Of a stretch of DNA of 64,000 nucleotides, positions 19,301 to 28,856 are shown in pieces. A model generated the notes under the pieces. That model was not told the DNA's origin, did no database searches, and saw nothing but the letters and a program-made list of their open reading frames with translations. The stretch comes from Mycolicibacterium lutetiense (GTDB lineage: Bacteria; Actinomycetota; Actinomycetes; Mycobacteriales; Mycobacteriaceae). The stretch is taken from contig NZ_JAGIOP010000002.1 of NCBI RefSeq assembly GCF_017876775.1, positions 1,178,001-1,242,000 of the forward strand, read 5' to 3'. The translations under genes and the position numbers were made by a program. Within the stretch, counting starts at the first letter, position 1, and the number at the start of each line of letters is the position of its first letter.

Positions 19301-22300
19301 ACGCTGGCCGTGATTTGGCAGCAGGTTCTCGACATCAGAGCGGTATCGGTCCACGACAACTTCTTCGACCTCGGCGGGGATTCGATTCTTTCGTTGCGGG
19401 TCCGAGCACTGGCCGAGGCCAAGGGCCTGCTGCTGGATGCCCGCGACATCGCGCATCACCCGACGGTCGCCGAACTCGCCTGCCAGGTGGTCGCAGGCGC
19501 GGATACGACGCCGCCAGTCGCACCGTTCGAGCTCGTTTCGGCGGTCGACCGGGCCCATGTCGGTGACGCCGAGGATGCCTACCCGCTCACCAGGCTGCAA
19601 CTCGGAATGTTGTTCCACAGCACCGAGCAACACGATTCGCAGGCCTACCATGACGTGTTCCGCTACCAGCTGCGGATGCCGTGGCAGGAGTCGGCCTGGC
19701 GGAATGCGTTGGAGCGGTTGGTGGCTCGCCATCCCGCGCTCCGGACTTCCTTTCATCTGGCCGGTTTCACCGAGCCGCTACAGCTGGTAAATCGGCACGT
19801 CGTCGCTGACTGCGATGTCGTCGACCTGCGCGACCTCGAGAGCCCGTACGCGCATGCCGTGATCGAAATCCACCTCGCCGATCGACGGGCATGGCACTAC
19901 GAGCTGGGCCGGCCCGGCCTCTACCACTTCGGTGTGTTTCTCCTGCCCGATCGCATCGACGTGGTGTTCTCGTTCCACCATGCGATCCTCGACGGCTGGA
20001 GTGTGTCGGCGATCCTGGCCGAGCTCCTGCAGGACTACCGGCATGCCGGGGGCGCAGCTGTCGAACCGGTGGCCCCGGCAACGTTGCCGTCCTTCGCGGA
20101 ATACGTTCGCGCAGAACAGATCGCACGCGACAACCCCGAACACCGCGAATACTGGACCCGGCTGCTCGCCGGCGCCCCGGCGATCAGGATCCCTGGCGAC
20201 CGCCACCATGTCGAGGCCGGGGAAGCGGACGGGATCGCCTCGGCGGCGGCAACCCGCCTTCGGCACACCGTCGAGATCGGAGAATCGCTGTGCGCGCAGG
20301 TGATCGCCGCCGCGGGCGATGCTCACGTGCCGGTCAAGGCCGTGTATCTGGCCGCGCATCTGTTCACCGTCGGCCGGTTCGCCGGACAGCAGGACGTGAC
20401 GTCAGGTGTGGTGACGCACGGTCGGCCACAACGTGCCAACGCCGAACGCACCGCGGGCCTGTTCCTCAACACCGTGCCCGTCCGGGTGAACTCCGCCGCG
20501 GCCAGTTGGCGGGCTCTGGTGCTCGAGGTATTCGACCGGGATCGCGCGAACGCCGCGCACGCGCACTACCCGGTCGCCGACATCCAGCGGCACGCGGATC
20601 TTGCGCTCGATGTGGCGTTCAACTATGTGCACTTCCACCGGGCCGGTGACCTGCTCGCCGCCCTCGACGTCGAACTGTTGAGCGTCGATGCCGACGAGGC
20701 CACCAACTTTGCCTTGCTGGTCAACGTTCTGCGTGACCCACGCGACGGCGCCGTCACGGTGCGACTCGACGGCGATCCGGCAATGTATACGCCCGAACAG
20801 CTCGACGTGCTCGGCCGCAGTTTCGTGCGGGCTCTGCAACTCATCTGCAGCCGGCCCGATGAGCCTGTCGGCATTGCCGCCGATGCCCGGCTCGCCGACG
20901 CAACCGGAACCGTGGGCGGCACGGTCGTAGAACGGTTCGCCGTAAGCGCGTCCCTGTTCCGCGATGACGTGGCACTCGAATTCGGCTCGCGCACTGTCAC
21001 ATACGGCGAACTCGACACCATGTCGGCGCAGCTGGCCGCCGGGTTGGTGCTCCGCGGTGTGCGCCGGGGCGAACGGGTGGCGGTGTCCGCGCAGCGCGGT
21101 CCCGAGCTGATCGCCGCGGTGCTCGGCGTCGCTCGGGCGGGCGCAGCGTGCGTACCCGTCGACCCCACGTACCCGGCCGCACGACGCGACGCCATGCTGG
21201 CGGTGGCGCAGCCCGCTGCGGTACTCGACGACACTCTGATCGCCGAATTGCTCACCGGCCCCGACGCCGCGCTGCCGACCGTCGATCCCGACCAACCGGC
21301 ATACGTGCTGTTCACGTCGGGGTCGACCGGTGTACCCAAGGGCGTGGTGATGGGGCACCGGGCGCTCGCCAACCTGATCGACTGGCAGCTCTCGGTGCCC
21401 AGCGGCCGTTGCACCGACACCGGACGTGCGCCGGCAACGCTGCAGTTCGCACCGCTGTCGTTTGACGTGTCGTTCCAGGAGATCTATTCGACGCTGTGCG
21501 GCGGAGGCCGATTGCTGCTGATCTCCGATGCCGACCGGCGGGACCTGCCCACGTTGGTGGACACGCTCGACGCGACGGCAACCGAGCGGATCATCCTGCC
21601 GTACGTGGCGTTGCAGCCGCTGGCCGAAGCGGCGGTGGCACGCGGTAGGACTCCCCGAGCCTTGCGCATCATCGTGTCCTCCGGCGAGCAGTTACGTGTC
21701 ACCGACGAGATCCGAGCGCTGTGCGCCGCCCTCGCCCGCAACACCGACGGCGTCATTCTCGAAAATCAATACGGTCCCACCGAAACCCATGTGGTGACCT
21801 GTCACCGCATGACCGGCAATCCGCATCGGTTCCCGGCGCTGCCACCCGTGGGGATGCCGATCGACAATGTCGTGATCGCCGTGCTGGATGCCCAGGGCGA
21901 GGCCGCCCCCGACGGCGTGCCGGGTGAGATCTGGGTGGGCGGCGCAGCACTCGCCGACGGCTACCACGGTCGCGCCGATCTGACCGATGAAGTGTTCGTC
22001 CACGTCGAATCACTTGGTGGCCTTCGGATGTACCGCACCGGGGACCTGGGTCGCAGACTGCCCGGTGGCCAGCTCGTCGTCGAGGGCCGTCGTGGCACTG
22101 CGGTCAAGGTGCGCGGACACCGCATCGAACCACTGGACGTGGAGCTGGCGCTGGGTCACGCGGCGGCCCGACGCGGCGTCGCCGAGGTAGCCGTTGTGGC
22201 CCGCCCCGGCGGGGAATCCTGCGCGAGAACACAACTGGTGGCCTTCCTGGTCGGTCCCCTCGACGATGCCCTGGCGGCCGGTATCGCAGCGGAGCTTCGT

Positions 22301-23539
22301 GATGCCGTGCCCGAATACATGGTCCCGTCCCGGTTCGAATGGCTCGACGAAATGCCACATACGCCAAGCGGCAAACGGGCCGATATGGTGCTGGGCACCA
22401 TGGCTCTCGCCACACCTGCCCGCGACCATGTCGAGCCGCGGGACAACCACGAACGAGTGATAGCCGAGCTGATGGCCGACGCGCTCGGAGTTGCCCGGAT
22501 CGGTGCGTTCGACGAATTCTTCGCCCTCGGTGGCGATTCCATATCGGCGGTACGGCTCATCGTCGGAATCGAGAGGCGATTCGGGACCACTGTGCCGATG
22601 TCGGCGTTCGGCGCCCGGCCGACGGTCGCCGAGCTCGCAGCCCGGGTGCGCGATCGGCAGGTCGTCGACTTCGACCCGGTCGTCGCGCTCAAGCCGACCG
22701 GCAGTCGTCCGCCGTTGTTCCTGGTACACCCGATCGGCGGATCGGTGCTGTGTTACGCCGACCTCGCCGCGCATCTCCCCGGAGATCAACCGCTGTACGC
22801 CTTGCAGGCAGCCGGTTTGGAACCCGGCACCACGGCCGTCGGCTCGCTGCAGCAGCTGGCCGCCGACTATGTCCAGGCGATTCGCCGGATCCAGCCCGAG
22901 GGCCCGTACCACATCGGCGGCTGGTCACTGGGCGGTCTGATCGCCTTCGAGATGGCCCACCGGCTGACCGAGGACGGAGCTGAAGTCGGCTCCCTCGTGC
23001 TGCTGGACACCATGGCGTTGGATACCGACTCGGCCACCGATCTCAGCCCGAAACAGCTCTACTCCTATTTCCTGTGGGAGTTGTTGTGGGGTGCACTGGG
23101 CACCGGCACCCCCACCGAGCCGGTTCCCGACGTCGACTCCGATGACGCGGCACTCGATTACATCCTCGACATCGCGATCGGCCACGGGGTCCTACCCCGG
23201 ACCGGTTCGCGTGAGTTGGTGCGCCGATTGCTCACCGTATTCCGGTCCTGCTGGGAAGCCGGCGCGCAGTACCGGCCCGCGGTATGGCACGGGCCGATGA
23301 CGTTGCTGCGCGCCGCCGAGCCGCTGCCGGAGGTGCTGGCCAATGCCCACGACGCGGCCGGTTCCTGCTACGGCCACGCGGATAACGGCTGGGGCCGATG
23401 GGTGGCCGGCGAGCTCGCCGTCGTCGACGTCGCGGGCGATCACCTCAGCATGGTCACCGAACCACACGTCGCAACGCTGGCCACCAAGCTGGTCGAACAC
23501 CTTTGCGCCCAACACGACTACCTCGGAGCCAACCAATGA
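16346..23539 (+). CDS. Nonribosomal peptide synthetase, C-A(Ser)-T-C-A-T-TE
   Basis: About 2397 residues. C1 holds SHHVAIDATG at residues 142-148 (HHxxxDA instead of HHxxxDG). A1 spans about 475-965. T1 carries pantetheine Ser1013 in LGGDSILSL. C2 has FHHAILDGWS (His1211-His1212). A2 has FTSGSTGVPKG near 1655. T2 has Ser2065 in LGGDSISAV. The C-terminal thioesterase has GWSLGG (Ser2194) and a late GDHLSM histidine. The ten A1 specificity positions read D-V-W-H-F-S-L-V-D-K, the serine code of EntF. A2 reads D-V-Q-I-V-S-Q-V-V-K, nearest among codes I remember to proline but with four differences. There is no epimerase domain. A leading C domain means the chain starts on an acyl or aminoacyl donor supplied from elsewhere. 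The start is ATG 16346 and the stop overlaps the next ATG. Confidence 0.95.
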   Translation: MGANDDAATPARRGLTAYQRDIWLVTQHFPGVPCYVVGLQARLVGDIDVDVLTDCYARAWQRHDAIRLRFGAVEGAPYQEFADDMPPIEQVDLTGEPDPAAAADRMVQDAVGTAIDPTERVPLRVTLLREAERVYRVLVFSHHVAIDATGVFNLAAHVLADYSTVMATGEPAPLPATSFREAADRADEYLQSEQWRADRDYLTDQVRDATPALFDRAQAASGPVPLQRHRAHLPRSFVDRLRELDVPFFPYLATMVGTYVSRVLGTDDVMVGIPLSNRNTPAEMMTVGGHFANTLPLRIDRRAGTGLAELVGDVRRGVREIKSRQRFPLGDLMNELRRASRDTGPLFDVTVTYVRLPEVRALSDIVESVEGLPHGFDTFTLAVHVHELDDDGPLELIFDYATDVFDGDYPIESVERHFTALLHAGLESLEADPAALPMQSATELTALTEQSCGPVVPYDDASSVIERIVTQAAATPDALAVLATDEPPLTYSQLNRRISATAAELRACGVQLGDRVAVLSERGSDLVVAVMAAMHAGAAYVPVDPHHPADRIAHVLADAGVAAVLTGEASETLETVIGDLPVITVGSGQPTPPSVATPPAPSGHDLAYVIYTSGSTGTPKGVAVEHHSVINRLDWMQRRYPIGPGDVILQKTPVTFDVSVWELFWWARQGAAVALLPPGGEKDPREILGAIAESRVTVTHFVPSMLTPFLDLLEQSPEAVDQAASLRLVFCSGEALRPQQVNRFNRLFAHRGTPAPALVNLYGPTEACVDVSFYDCPNDPDQSVSRIPIGRPIDNTRLYVLGRSDQPQPVGAPGELCIAGAGLARGYLNRPQLQADRFVADPFHPGERMYRTGDLARWCADGQLEYLGRIDRQVKIRGNRVEPGEIENALTGIPGILDAAVVAEESESRGTQLIAFVVAGAEVDTGTLRSQLAQRVPDYLIPAQFCGVEAIPVTSSGKADRTALLAAARRQTSAEYTEPRTDIEATLAVIWQQVLDIRAVSVHDNFFDLGGDSILSLRVRALAEAKGLLLDARDIAHHPTVAELACQVVAGADTTPPVAPFELVSAVDRAHVGDAEDAYPLTRLQLGMLFHSTEQHDSQAYHDVFRYQLRMPWQESAWRNALERLVARHPALRTSFHLAGFTEPLQLVNRHVVADCDVVDLRDLESPYAHAVIEIHLADRRAWHYELGRPGLYHFGVFLLPDRIDVVFSFHHAILDGWSVSAILAELLQDYRHAGGAAVEPVAPATLPSFAEYVRAEQIARDNPEHREYWTRLLAGAPAIRIPGDRHHVEAGEADGIASAAATRLRHTVEIGESLCAQVIAAAGDAHVPVKAVYLAAHLFTVGRFAGQQDVTSGVVTHGRPQRANAERTAGLFLNTVPVRVNSAAASWRALVLEVFDRDRANAAHAHYPVADIQRHADLALDVAFNYVHFHRAGDLLAALDVELLSVDADEATNFALLVNVLRDPRDGAVTVRLDGDPAMYTPEQLDVLGRSFVRALQLICSRPDEPVGIAADARLADATGTVGGTVVERFAVSASLFRDDVALEFGSRTVTYGELDTMSAQLAAGLVLRGVRRGERVAVSAQRGPELIAAVLGVARAGAACVPVDPTYPAARRDAMLAVAQPAAVLDDTLIAELLTGPDAALPTVDPDQPAYVLFTSGSTGVPKGVVMGHRALANLIDWQLSVPSGRCTDTGRAPATLQFAPLSFDVSFQEIYSTLCGGGRLLLISDADRRDLPTLVDTLDATATERIILPYVALQPLAEAAVARGRTPRALRIIVSSGEQLRVTDEIRALCAALARNTDGVILENQYGPTETHVVTCHRMTGNPHRFPALPPVGMPIDNVVIAVLDAQGEAAPDGVPGEIWVGGAALADGYHGRADLTDEVFVHVESLGGLRMYRTGDLGRRLPGGQLVVEGRRGTAVKVRGHRIEPLDVELALGHAAARRGVAEVAVVARPGGESCARTQLVAFLVGPLDDALAAGIAAELRDAVPEYMVPSRFEWLDEMPHTPSGKRADMVLGTMALATPARDHVEPRDNHERVIAELMADALGVARIGAFDEFFALGGDSISAVRLIVGIERRFGTTVPMSAFGARPTVAELAARVRDRQVVDFDPVVALKPTGSRPPLFLVHPIGGSVLCYADLAAHLPGDQPLYALQAAGLEPGTTAVGSLQQLAADYVQAIRRIQPEGPYHIGGWSLGGLIAFEMAHRLTEDGAEVGSLVLLDTMALDTDSATDLSPKQLYSYFLWELLWGALGTGTPTEPVPDVDSDDAALDYILDIAIGHGVLPRTGSRELVRRLLTVFRSCWEAGAQYRPAVWHGPMTLLRAAEPLPEVLANAHDAAGSCYGHADNGWGRWVAGELAVVDVAGDHLSMVTEPHVATLATKLVEHLCAQHDYLGANQ

Positions 23540-26046
23540 GCACGCATCCCAATCCCCCGTCGGCGATCGTCGTCGGGGCCGGAGTCGGAGGATTGACCGC
23601 TGCCGCGGCGCTGCGCCGCACCGGCGCCGACGTGACGCTGTGCGAACGTGCCCCGCAACTGCGGGCCGCCGGTTTCGGGCTGGCCGTGCAAAGCAATGCG
23701 ATGCTCGCACTGCGCACGCTCGATCTGGGTATCGAAGAAGACCTGTTGCGGATCGGCGGCCGGGTCGCCACCTTCAGCTTCCGCGATACCGCAGGCAAGA
23801 TACTGCGACGCGTCGACGTGACGCCGCTGGATTCGGCGCTGGGCGCACCGTCGGTGGTGTTGACCCGCAAGGATCTCCACGATGTCCTGCTCACCGCCGC
23901 GGGCCACGATCTCCGCGTCGAAACCGGCGCAGCAGCAGAGCATTTCGTTGACACCGGAGCCGGTGTCGCGCTGCAGTTGTCCGACGGGCGGCACCTCGAA
24001 GCCGACGTCCTCATCGGCGCCGACGGCATCAACTCGACGATCCGGGCACAACTGCACGGCGCGCAGCAGCCCCGTCCGGGCGGATTCGTCTGCTGGCTTG
24101 CGCTGGCACCCTTCTATCCGGCCTGGCTGCGCGAGGGTGAGTCGGTGCACTACTGGGGAGACGGCCGCCGCTTCGGGCTGCACGACTGCGGCCAGGGCAC
24201 CATCTACTGGTGGGCGACCGAGTCGACAGATGCCGACCTTGCCGCCAACTGGCCCCACGGCAAGGACGATCTTCTTGCCCGCTTCGCCGGCTGGACACCA
24301 CAGATCACCGACATCATCACGGCCACAGACGAATCCGACATCATCACGGTGCCTGCCTTGGACCGTCCACCACTGACGGGCTGGGGTACCGGCTCGGTGA
24401 CACTGCTCGGCGACGCGGCTCATCCGATGCTGCCGAGCCTCGGTCAGGGCGCCAACTCGGCGATCGAGGACGCCATCGTGCTGGCACATGCACTGGCGGT
24501 CAGCGACGATCCGGTGGCCGGTCTGCGTACCTATGAACGCAGGCGCCTGCCGCGCACCACCGAACTGGTCACCGGTTCGCAATCGCTGGGACGGATCGAG
24601 CAGAGCAGCAATCCCGCCGTTGTCGCTGCCCGCGCCCAGTTCATTCAGCGTGCCGGCGACCAGCGGGTTCTGGACATGATCTCCAAGCCGATGACGTGGC
24701 CGGGATTCGGTGACCGCGGCCCCGGGGCCGCGTTGCCACGTCGGCTCTCGACGCTGGAACGCTGGCACTGGGCGGCAGACCGGATATCGCCGCTGCATAT
24801 CTGTGCCCGAGTTCGCCTCGACGGGCCCGTCGACACCGCCGGTCTGCAGGCCGCGCTCAACGTGGTCGGCCGTCGTCACCCGCTCGTACAGTCGACGGTG
24901 CGTCCGGCGCGGGGCGGTCCGTCCTTCGTGCCTGTACCGCGACGTCCGATCCCACTGCGGCTGGCTGACAACGGATCCTGGGCCACCGAGATGGACCGCG
25001 AACTGGCCGAACCGTTCGACGACGCCGGGCCGCTGTTGCGGGCCACGCTGGTGACCGTGGAGCCAGAGGTGTCCGATCTGATCCTGACGTCGACCTACAC
25101 CCTGTGCGACGGAATCGCGATCGCGGCGTTATGCCGACAGGTGCTGGCCGCTGCCGGCGACGAGGCCGGCGAACCGGCAGCGGACACAGCCGAGTGGCAT
25201 CCCGAGATTCCCGCGCCTCCCGGCCCGGAAGAGTTGATGCCCAACGGTTTCCGTGGGGTGCGGGGAAAAATTCGGGCACTGGGGCGGCTCGCCGCCGACG
25301 CGATTTCGGAGCGCGGTGCCCCCGCGCTCCAGCGGCTGCCTGCACAGCGACATGTACCGGCCGCCGAGCGGCGCACCCGCTTCGCGCACCGCGTCATCAC
25401 CGGCGCCGCTGCGCAGGATCTGCTCACCGCATGCCGCGACCACGGCGTGTCGCCGCAGGCGGCCGTCGCGGCAGCCCTGGCAACTGCGGCGACCGTCGAA
25501 ACCGGTTCTACTCAGGCACGATTCGCGGTCAGCGTGTCCGTGCCGTTCCGCGAACACCTCGCCGTGCAACCCGACGCCGACGCCACCGGCAGCTATCAGG
25601 CAATGGTGGCCGCCCCGGTGGACTGCGCCCCCGACCGGTCCCTGTGGCAGGCCGCGGCCGGCTTCGACATGCGGATGCGCGATGCCGTCGACAAACGCCA
25701 CCACCTGGCCAACCTGGGGTCGCTGGGAGCGATGTCGATGGGCGCGACGCGATTCGCAGACCGGGTGGCAGCCGTGCTCGACGAACGTGGCCCGGGCAAC
25801 CTGTGTGTGAGCCTGATCGACACCGCGGACTTCCCCGAACGACTCGGCGGCTGGAACCTGTCCGGAATTCAGGTGATATCCGGGACGTCGATCAGCGGAT
25901 ACCTCATGCTGTATGTGACAGTCGGCCGCGACGAACTGGCCCTCAACCTCGGCTACGTCGAGGGCATCGTCTCACCCGACCGCTCCGCGTCGCTCCTGGA
26001 CAACGCCGCGGCCGCCCTGCGCGGTGCCATTCCGGCCCGGGTATAG
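23536..26046 (+). CDS. FAD monooxygenase fused to a condensation-like domain
   Basis: An 836-residue, two-part protein coupled to the NRPS by an ATGA overlap. Residues 1-390 are a group A flavoprotein monooxygenase: GAGVGGLTAAAALRRTG (FAD Rossmann), IGADGINSTIR (DG motif) and LLGDAAHPMLPSLGQGANSA (GD motif). From about 410 to the end the protein resembles the condensation / PapA acyltransferase fold (STLERWHWAAD opening, AALNVVGRRHPLVQSTV, then FAVSVSVPFRE and a PGNLCVSLIDT region). The active-site HHxxxDG is replaced by TYTLCDG near residue 520, so the second domain should lack normal condensation chemistry. It may bind the carrier protein or substrate and present the peptidyl chain to the hydroxylase; this is inference. 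Confidence 0.85.
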   Translation: MSTHPNPPSAIVVGAGVGGLTAAAALRRTGADVTLCERAPQLRAAGFGLAVQSNAMLALRTLDLGIEEDLLRIGGRVATFSFRDTAGKILRRVDVTPLDSALGAPSVVLTRKDLHDVLLTAAGHDLRVETGAAAEHFVDTGAGVALQLSDGRHLEADVLIGADGINSTIRAQLHGAQQPRPGGFVCWLALAPFYPAWLREGESVHYWGDGRRFGLHDCGQGTIYWWATESTDADLAANWPHGKDDLLARFAGWTPQITDIITATDESDIITVPALDRPPLTGWGTGSVTLLGDAAHPMLPSLGQGANSAIEDAIVLAHALAVSDDPVAGLRTYERRRLPRTTELVTGSQSLGRIEQSSNPAVVAARAQFIQRAGDQRVLDMISKPMTWPGFGDRGPGAALPRRLSTLERWHWAADRISPLHICARVRLDGPVDTAGLQAALNVVGRRHPLVQSTVRPARGGPSFVPVPRRPIPLRLADNGSWATEMDRELAEPFDDAGPLLRATLVTVEPEVSDLILTSTYTLCDGIAIAALCRQVLAAAGDEAGEPAADTAEWHPEIPAPPGPEELMPNGFRGVRGKIRALGRLAADAISERGAPALQRLPAQRHVPAAERRTRFAHRVITGAAAQDLLTACRDHGVSPQAAVAAALATAATVETGSTQARFAVSVSVPFREHLAVQPDADATGSYQAMVAAPVDCAPDRSLWQAAAGFDMRMRDAVDKRHHLANLGSLGAMSMGATRFADRVAAVLDERGPGNLCVSLIDTADFPERLGGWNLSGIQVISGTSISGYLMLYVTVGRDELALNLGYVEGIVSPDRSASLLDNAAAALRGAIPARV

Positions 26047-26072
26047 AAGCCCGCGACACCGACGAGCCGCCG

Positions 26073-26927
26073 TCACTGGGTCCGGGCCACACTCTGCAGC
26101 GCGGCCAGATGCTCGTCGACGGTCCGTAGCCCGGCCCCCATCGTGTTCACGGTGACATGCGTCGCGCCGGCGTCGGCCCAGGCAGCGATGTCGGCCGCAG
26201 TCTGGTCCGGATCACCGGCCCAGCTCACGCGGCCCTCCATCCCGATCGTGGACGGATCGCGCTCGGCGGCCACGGCCGCGCGCTCAACCCGCGCACGTGC
26301 CTCCTCGAGCTCCGGACCGGGCCCGACCATCGGGAACCAGCCATCGCCCAGCCGCCCGGCGCGCTCCAGGGCCCGCGCGGAGGCCGCTCCGAACCACACC
26401 GGGATCGGGCGCTGCACCGGCAGCGGCGCCAGGCCGGCACCGGTCACCTGGTGGAACCGGCCCTCGAAGGTCACCGACGATTCGGTCCACAGCCGACGCA
26501 TCAGCTCGACCTGCTCCTCCGACCGCTTGCCGCGGTTCCCGAAATCCTCGCCCAGCGCCTCGTACTCGACCGCATTCCAGCCCAGTCCCACGCCCAGGCG
26601 CAGCCGCCCGCCGGTGAGCAGGTCGACTTCGGCCGCCTGCTTGGCCACCAACACGGCTTGGCGTTGCGGCAGGATGATCACCCCGGTCACCAGTTCCAGC
26701 TCTGTGACGGCGGCCAGATAGCCGAACATCACCAGCGGCTCGTGAAATGTGGTGTACAGGTCGTACGGGCCCGACCAGTCCCGGTGAACCGCCGGATCGG
26801 CGCCGACGACGTGGTCGTAGGCCAGGATGTGAGTGAAGCCCAGCTCTTCGACGCGCTGGCCGTAGGCACGCAGGGCTCCGGGATCACCGCCGAGTTCCGT
26901 CTGCGGAAAAACCACACCGACGCGCAT
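26073..26927 (-). CDS. LLM-class F420-dependent oxidoreductase
   Basis: A 284-residue luciferase-like TIM-barrel protein of the F420-dependent mycobacterial type: VGVVFPQTELGGD start, GFTHILAYDHVVG, EVDLLTGGRLRLGVGLGWN, and PVWFGAASARALERAGRLGDGWFP. The hydride donor is probably F420H2; the substrate is unknown. ATG 26927 has GGAGG five bases upstream; a GTG six bases earlier overlaps that site. It converges on the NRPS operon with a 26-base gap and is not part of it. Confidence 0.88.
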   Translation of the reverse strand: MRVGVVFPQTELGGDPGALRAYGQRVEELGFTHILAYDHVVGADPAVHRDWSGPYDLYTTFHEPLVMFGYLAAVTELELVTGVIILPQRQAVLVAKQAAEVDLLTGGRLRLGVGLGWNAVEYEALGEDFGNRGKRSEEQVELMRRLWTESSVTFEGRFHQVTGAGLAPLPVQRPIPVWFGAASARALERAGRLGDGWFPMVGPGPELEEARARVERAAVAAERDPSTIGMEGRVSWAGDPDQTAADIAAWADAGATHVTVNTMGAGLRTVDEHLAALQSVARTQ

Positions 26928-27028
26928 GCTCACCTCCTAGACCATTGGTACCTGCCACACTCCCACACCGGCAAAGCCCGTCGCCCCAGCGCAAGCAACT
27001 ACCCTGCACCGACCGGGTCACGAATGAA

Positions 27029-27075
27029 CAAAACCCCGCGCTTTCCGGGATCGCCGGAATGAGCGCGGGGTTTTG
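27029..27075 (-). terminator. Strong intrinsic terminator of the rpsB-tsf operon
   Basis: CAAAACCCCGCGC (27029-27041) pairs perfectly with GCGCGGGGTTTTG (27063-27075). A second stem, TTCCGG/CCGGAA (27043-27048 / 27054-27059), sits in the loop. It lies 65 bases beyond the tsf stop. The GGGGTTTT end suits termination in either direction, so it also shields the LLM gene downstream. Confidence 0.85.
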
Positions 27076-27139
27076 CGACGGGCGGCTGACGGCCGAGCCG
27101 TCAATCGGGTGTGATGTGCCGCCCGAGTCTTCTCTGCTG

Positions 27140-27967
27140 CTAGGCCTGACCGACCTCGAACCGCACAAAGCGGGTCACGGTGACCCCGGCCTCGTCCAGC
27201 AGGGCCTTCACGGTCTTCTTGTTGTCGGACACCGACGGCTGATCCAGCAGCACGACATCCTTGTAGTAGCCCGTGACGCGACCTTCGACGATCTTGGGCA
27301 GCGCAGCTTCGGGCTTGCCCTCTTCCTTCGCGGTCTCCTCGGCGATACGACGCTCGTTGGCGACGATGTCCTCGGGCACGTCCTCACGGGTGAGGTACTT
27401 GGCCTTCAGCGCGGCGATCTGCAGGGCGACCGAGTGCGCGGCCTCCTTGCCCTTGTCCGCGTCGGCGGCCTGGTACTCGACCAGCACGCCGACGGCCGGC
27501 GGGAGGTCCGCCGCACGCTTGTGCAGGTAGGTCTCGACCGTGCCGTCGAAGTAGGCGACCCGACGCAGCTCGAGCTTCTCGCCGATCTTGGCGGACAGGT
27601 CCGCGATGGCCTGCTCGACCGTCGAGTCCCCGGCCTTGGCAGCCTTGAGTGCCTCGACGTCGCCGGCCTTCGCCGCGGCGGCCGCCGCGACGACCTGGTC
27701 GGCCAACTCCTGGAATTCGGCGTTCTTGGCAACGAAGTCGGTCTCGGAGTTCAGCTCGATCAGCGCACCGTCCTTGGCCGCGACCAGACCCTCGGCAGTG
27801 GCGCGCTCAGCGCGCTTGCCGATGTCCTTGGCGCCCTTGATGCGAAGCAGCTCGACAGCCTTGTCGAAGTCGCCACCGGCCTCGACAAGAGCGTTCTTCG
27901 AGTCGAGCATGCCGGCGCCGGTCAGGTCCCGAAGGCGCTTGACGTCAGCAGCGGTGTAGTTAGCCAT
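27140..27967 (-). CDS. tsf: Elongation factor Ts
   Basis: 275 residues, the nucleotide exchange factor for EF-Tu. The N-terminal UBA-like region [21 protein letters not shown] is followed by the EF-Tu-contacting core [10 protein letters not shown]. The full dimerisation region is present, with length normal for mycobacteria. It lies 19 bases after rpsB in the usual operon. Confidence 0.98.
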   Translation of the reverse strand: MANYTAADVKRLRDLTGAGMLDSKNALVEAGGDFDKAVELLRIKGAKDIGKRAERATAEGLVAAKDGALIELNSETDFVAKNAEFQELADQVVAAAAAAKAGDVEALKAAKAGDSTVEQAIADLSAKIGEKLELRRVAYFDGTVETYLHKRAADLPPAVGVLVEYQAADADKGKEAAHSVALQIAALKAKYLTREDVPEDIVANERRIAEETAKEEGKPEAALPKIVEGRVTGYYKDVVLLDQPSVSDNKKTVKALLDEAGVTVTRFVRFEVGQA

Positions 27968-27986
27968 TTAAAGACTTCTCCTGGAA

Positions 27987-28856
27987 TTACGAAGCGTCAG
28001 TGGATGTTTCGGGTGCAGCGGCAGCAGCAGCGGCAGGGGCTTCCGCCTCGGCAGGAGCTTCGGCCGCGGCCTCAGCGGTACCGGCGGTCGCGCCGGCCAG
28101 CAGCTCCTGCTCCCACTCGGCGAGCGGCTCGACACCCTCGGTGGCCTGCTTCTCGCCGGCGCCGGCGCCGGCACGAGCCTTCAGGCCCTCGGCCACCGCG
28201 GAGGCGATGACCTTGGTCAGCAGCGCAGCCGAGCGGATGGCGTCGTCGTTGCCCGGGATCGGGTAGTTGACCTGATCGGGGTCGCAGTTGGTGTCCAGGA
28301 TCGCGATGACCGGGATACCCAGCTTGATGGCCTCGTTGACGGCCAGGTGCTCCTTGTTGGTGTCGACGACCCAGATTGCCGACGGCACCTTGGCCATGTC
28401 GCGGATACCACCGAGGCTGCGCTCAAGCTTGTTCTTCTCACGCGTGAGCATGAGGATTTCCTTCTTGGTGCGACCCTCGAAGCCACCGGTCTGCTCCATG
28501 GCCTCGAGCTCCTTCATACGCTGAAGGCGCTTGTGCACGGTGGAGAAGTTGGTGAGCATGCCGCCCAGCCAGCGCTGGTTCACGTAGGGCATGCCGACGC
28601 GGGTGGCCTCTGCGGCGATGGATTCCTGCGCCTGCTTCTTGGTGCCGACGAACAGAACGCTGCCACCGTGGGCGACGGTTTCCTTGACGAACTCGTACGC
28701 CTTGTCGATGTAGGTCAGCGTCTGCTGCAAGTCGATGATGTAGATGCCGTTGCGGTCGGTGAAGATGAACCGCTTCATCTTGGGGTTCCAGCGTCGGGTC
28801 TGGTGCCCGAAGTGAGCGCCGCTGTCCAGCAGCTGCCTCATGGTCACAACAGCCAT
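27987..28856 (-). CDS. rpsB: 30S ribosomal protein S2
   Basis: 289 residues. Canonical opening [20 protein letters not shown], then [18 protein letters not shown] and [20 protein letters not shown]. The C-terminal 45 residues are an Ala/Glu/Pro-rich tail ([17 protein letters not shown]), longer than in E. coli but usual for high-GC actinobacteria. It is the first gene of the rpsB-tsf operon. Confidence 0.98.
   Translation of the reverse strand: MAVVTMRQLLDSGAHFGHQTRRWNPKMKRFIFTDRNGIYIIDLQQTLTYIDKAYEFVKETVAHGGSVLFVGTKKQAQESIAAEATRVGMPYVNQRWLGGMLTNFSTVHKRLQRMKELEAMEQTGGFEGRTKKEILMLTREKNKLERSLGGIRDMAKVPSAIWVVDTNKEHLAVNEAIKLGIPVIAILDTNCDPDQVNYPIPGNDDAIRSAALLTKVIASAVAEGLKARAGAGAGEKQATEGVEPLAEWEQELLAGATAGTAEAAAEAPAEAEAPAAAAAAAPETSTDAS

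Noticed and set aside
16176..26072. MbtH-like helper gene for the NRPS
   Set aside because: No small ORF with the MbtH pattern was found in or beside the cluster; helper activity would have to come from elsewhere in the genome.
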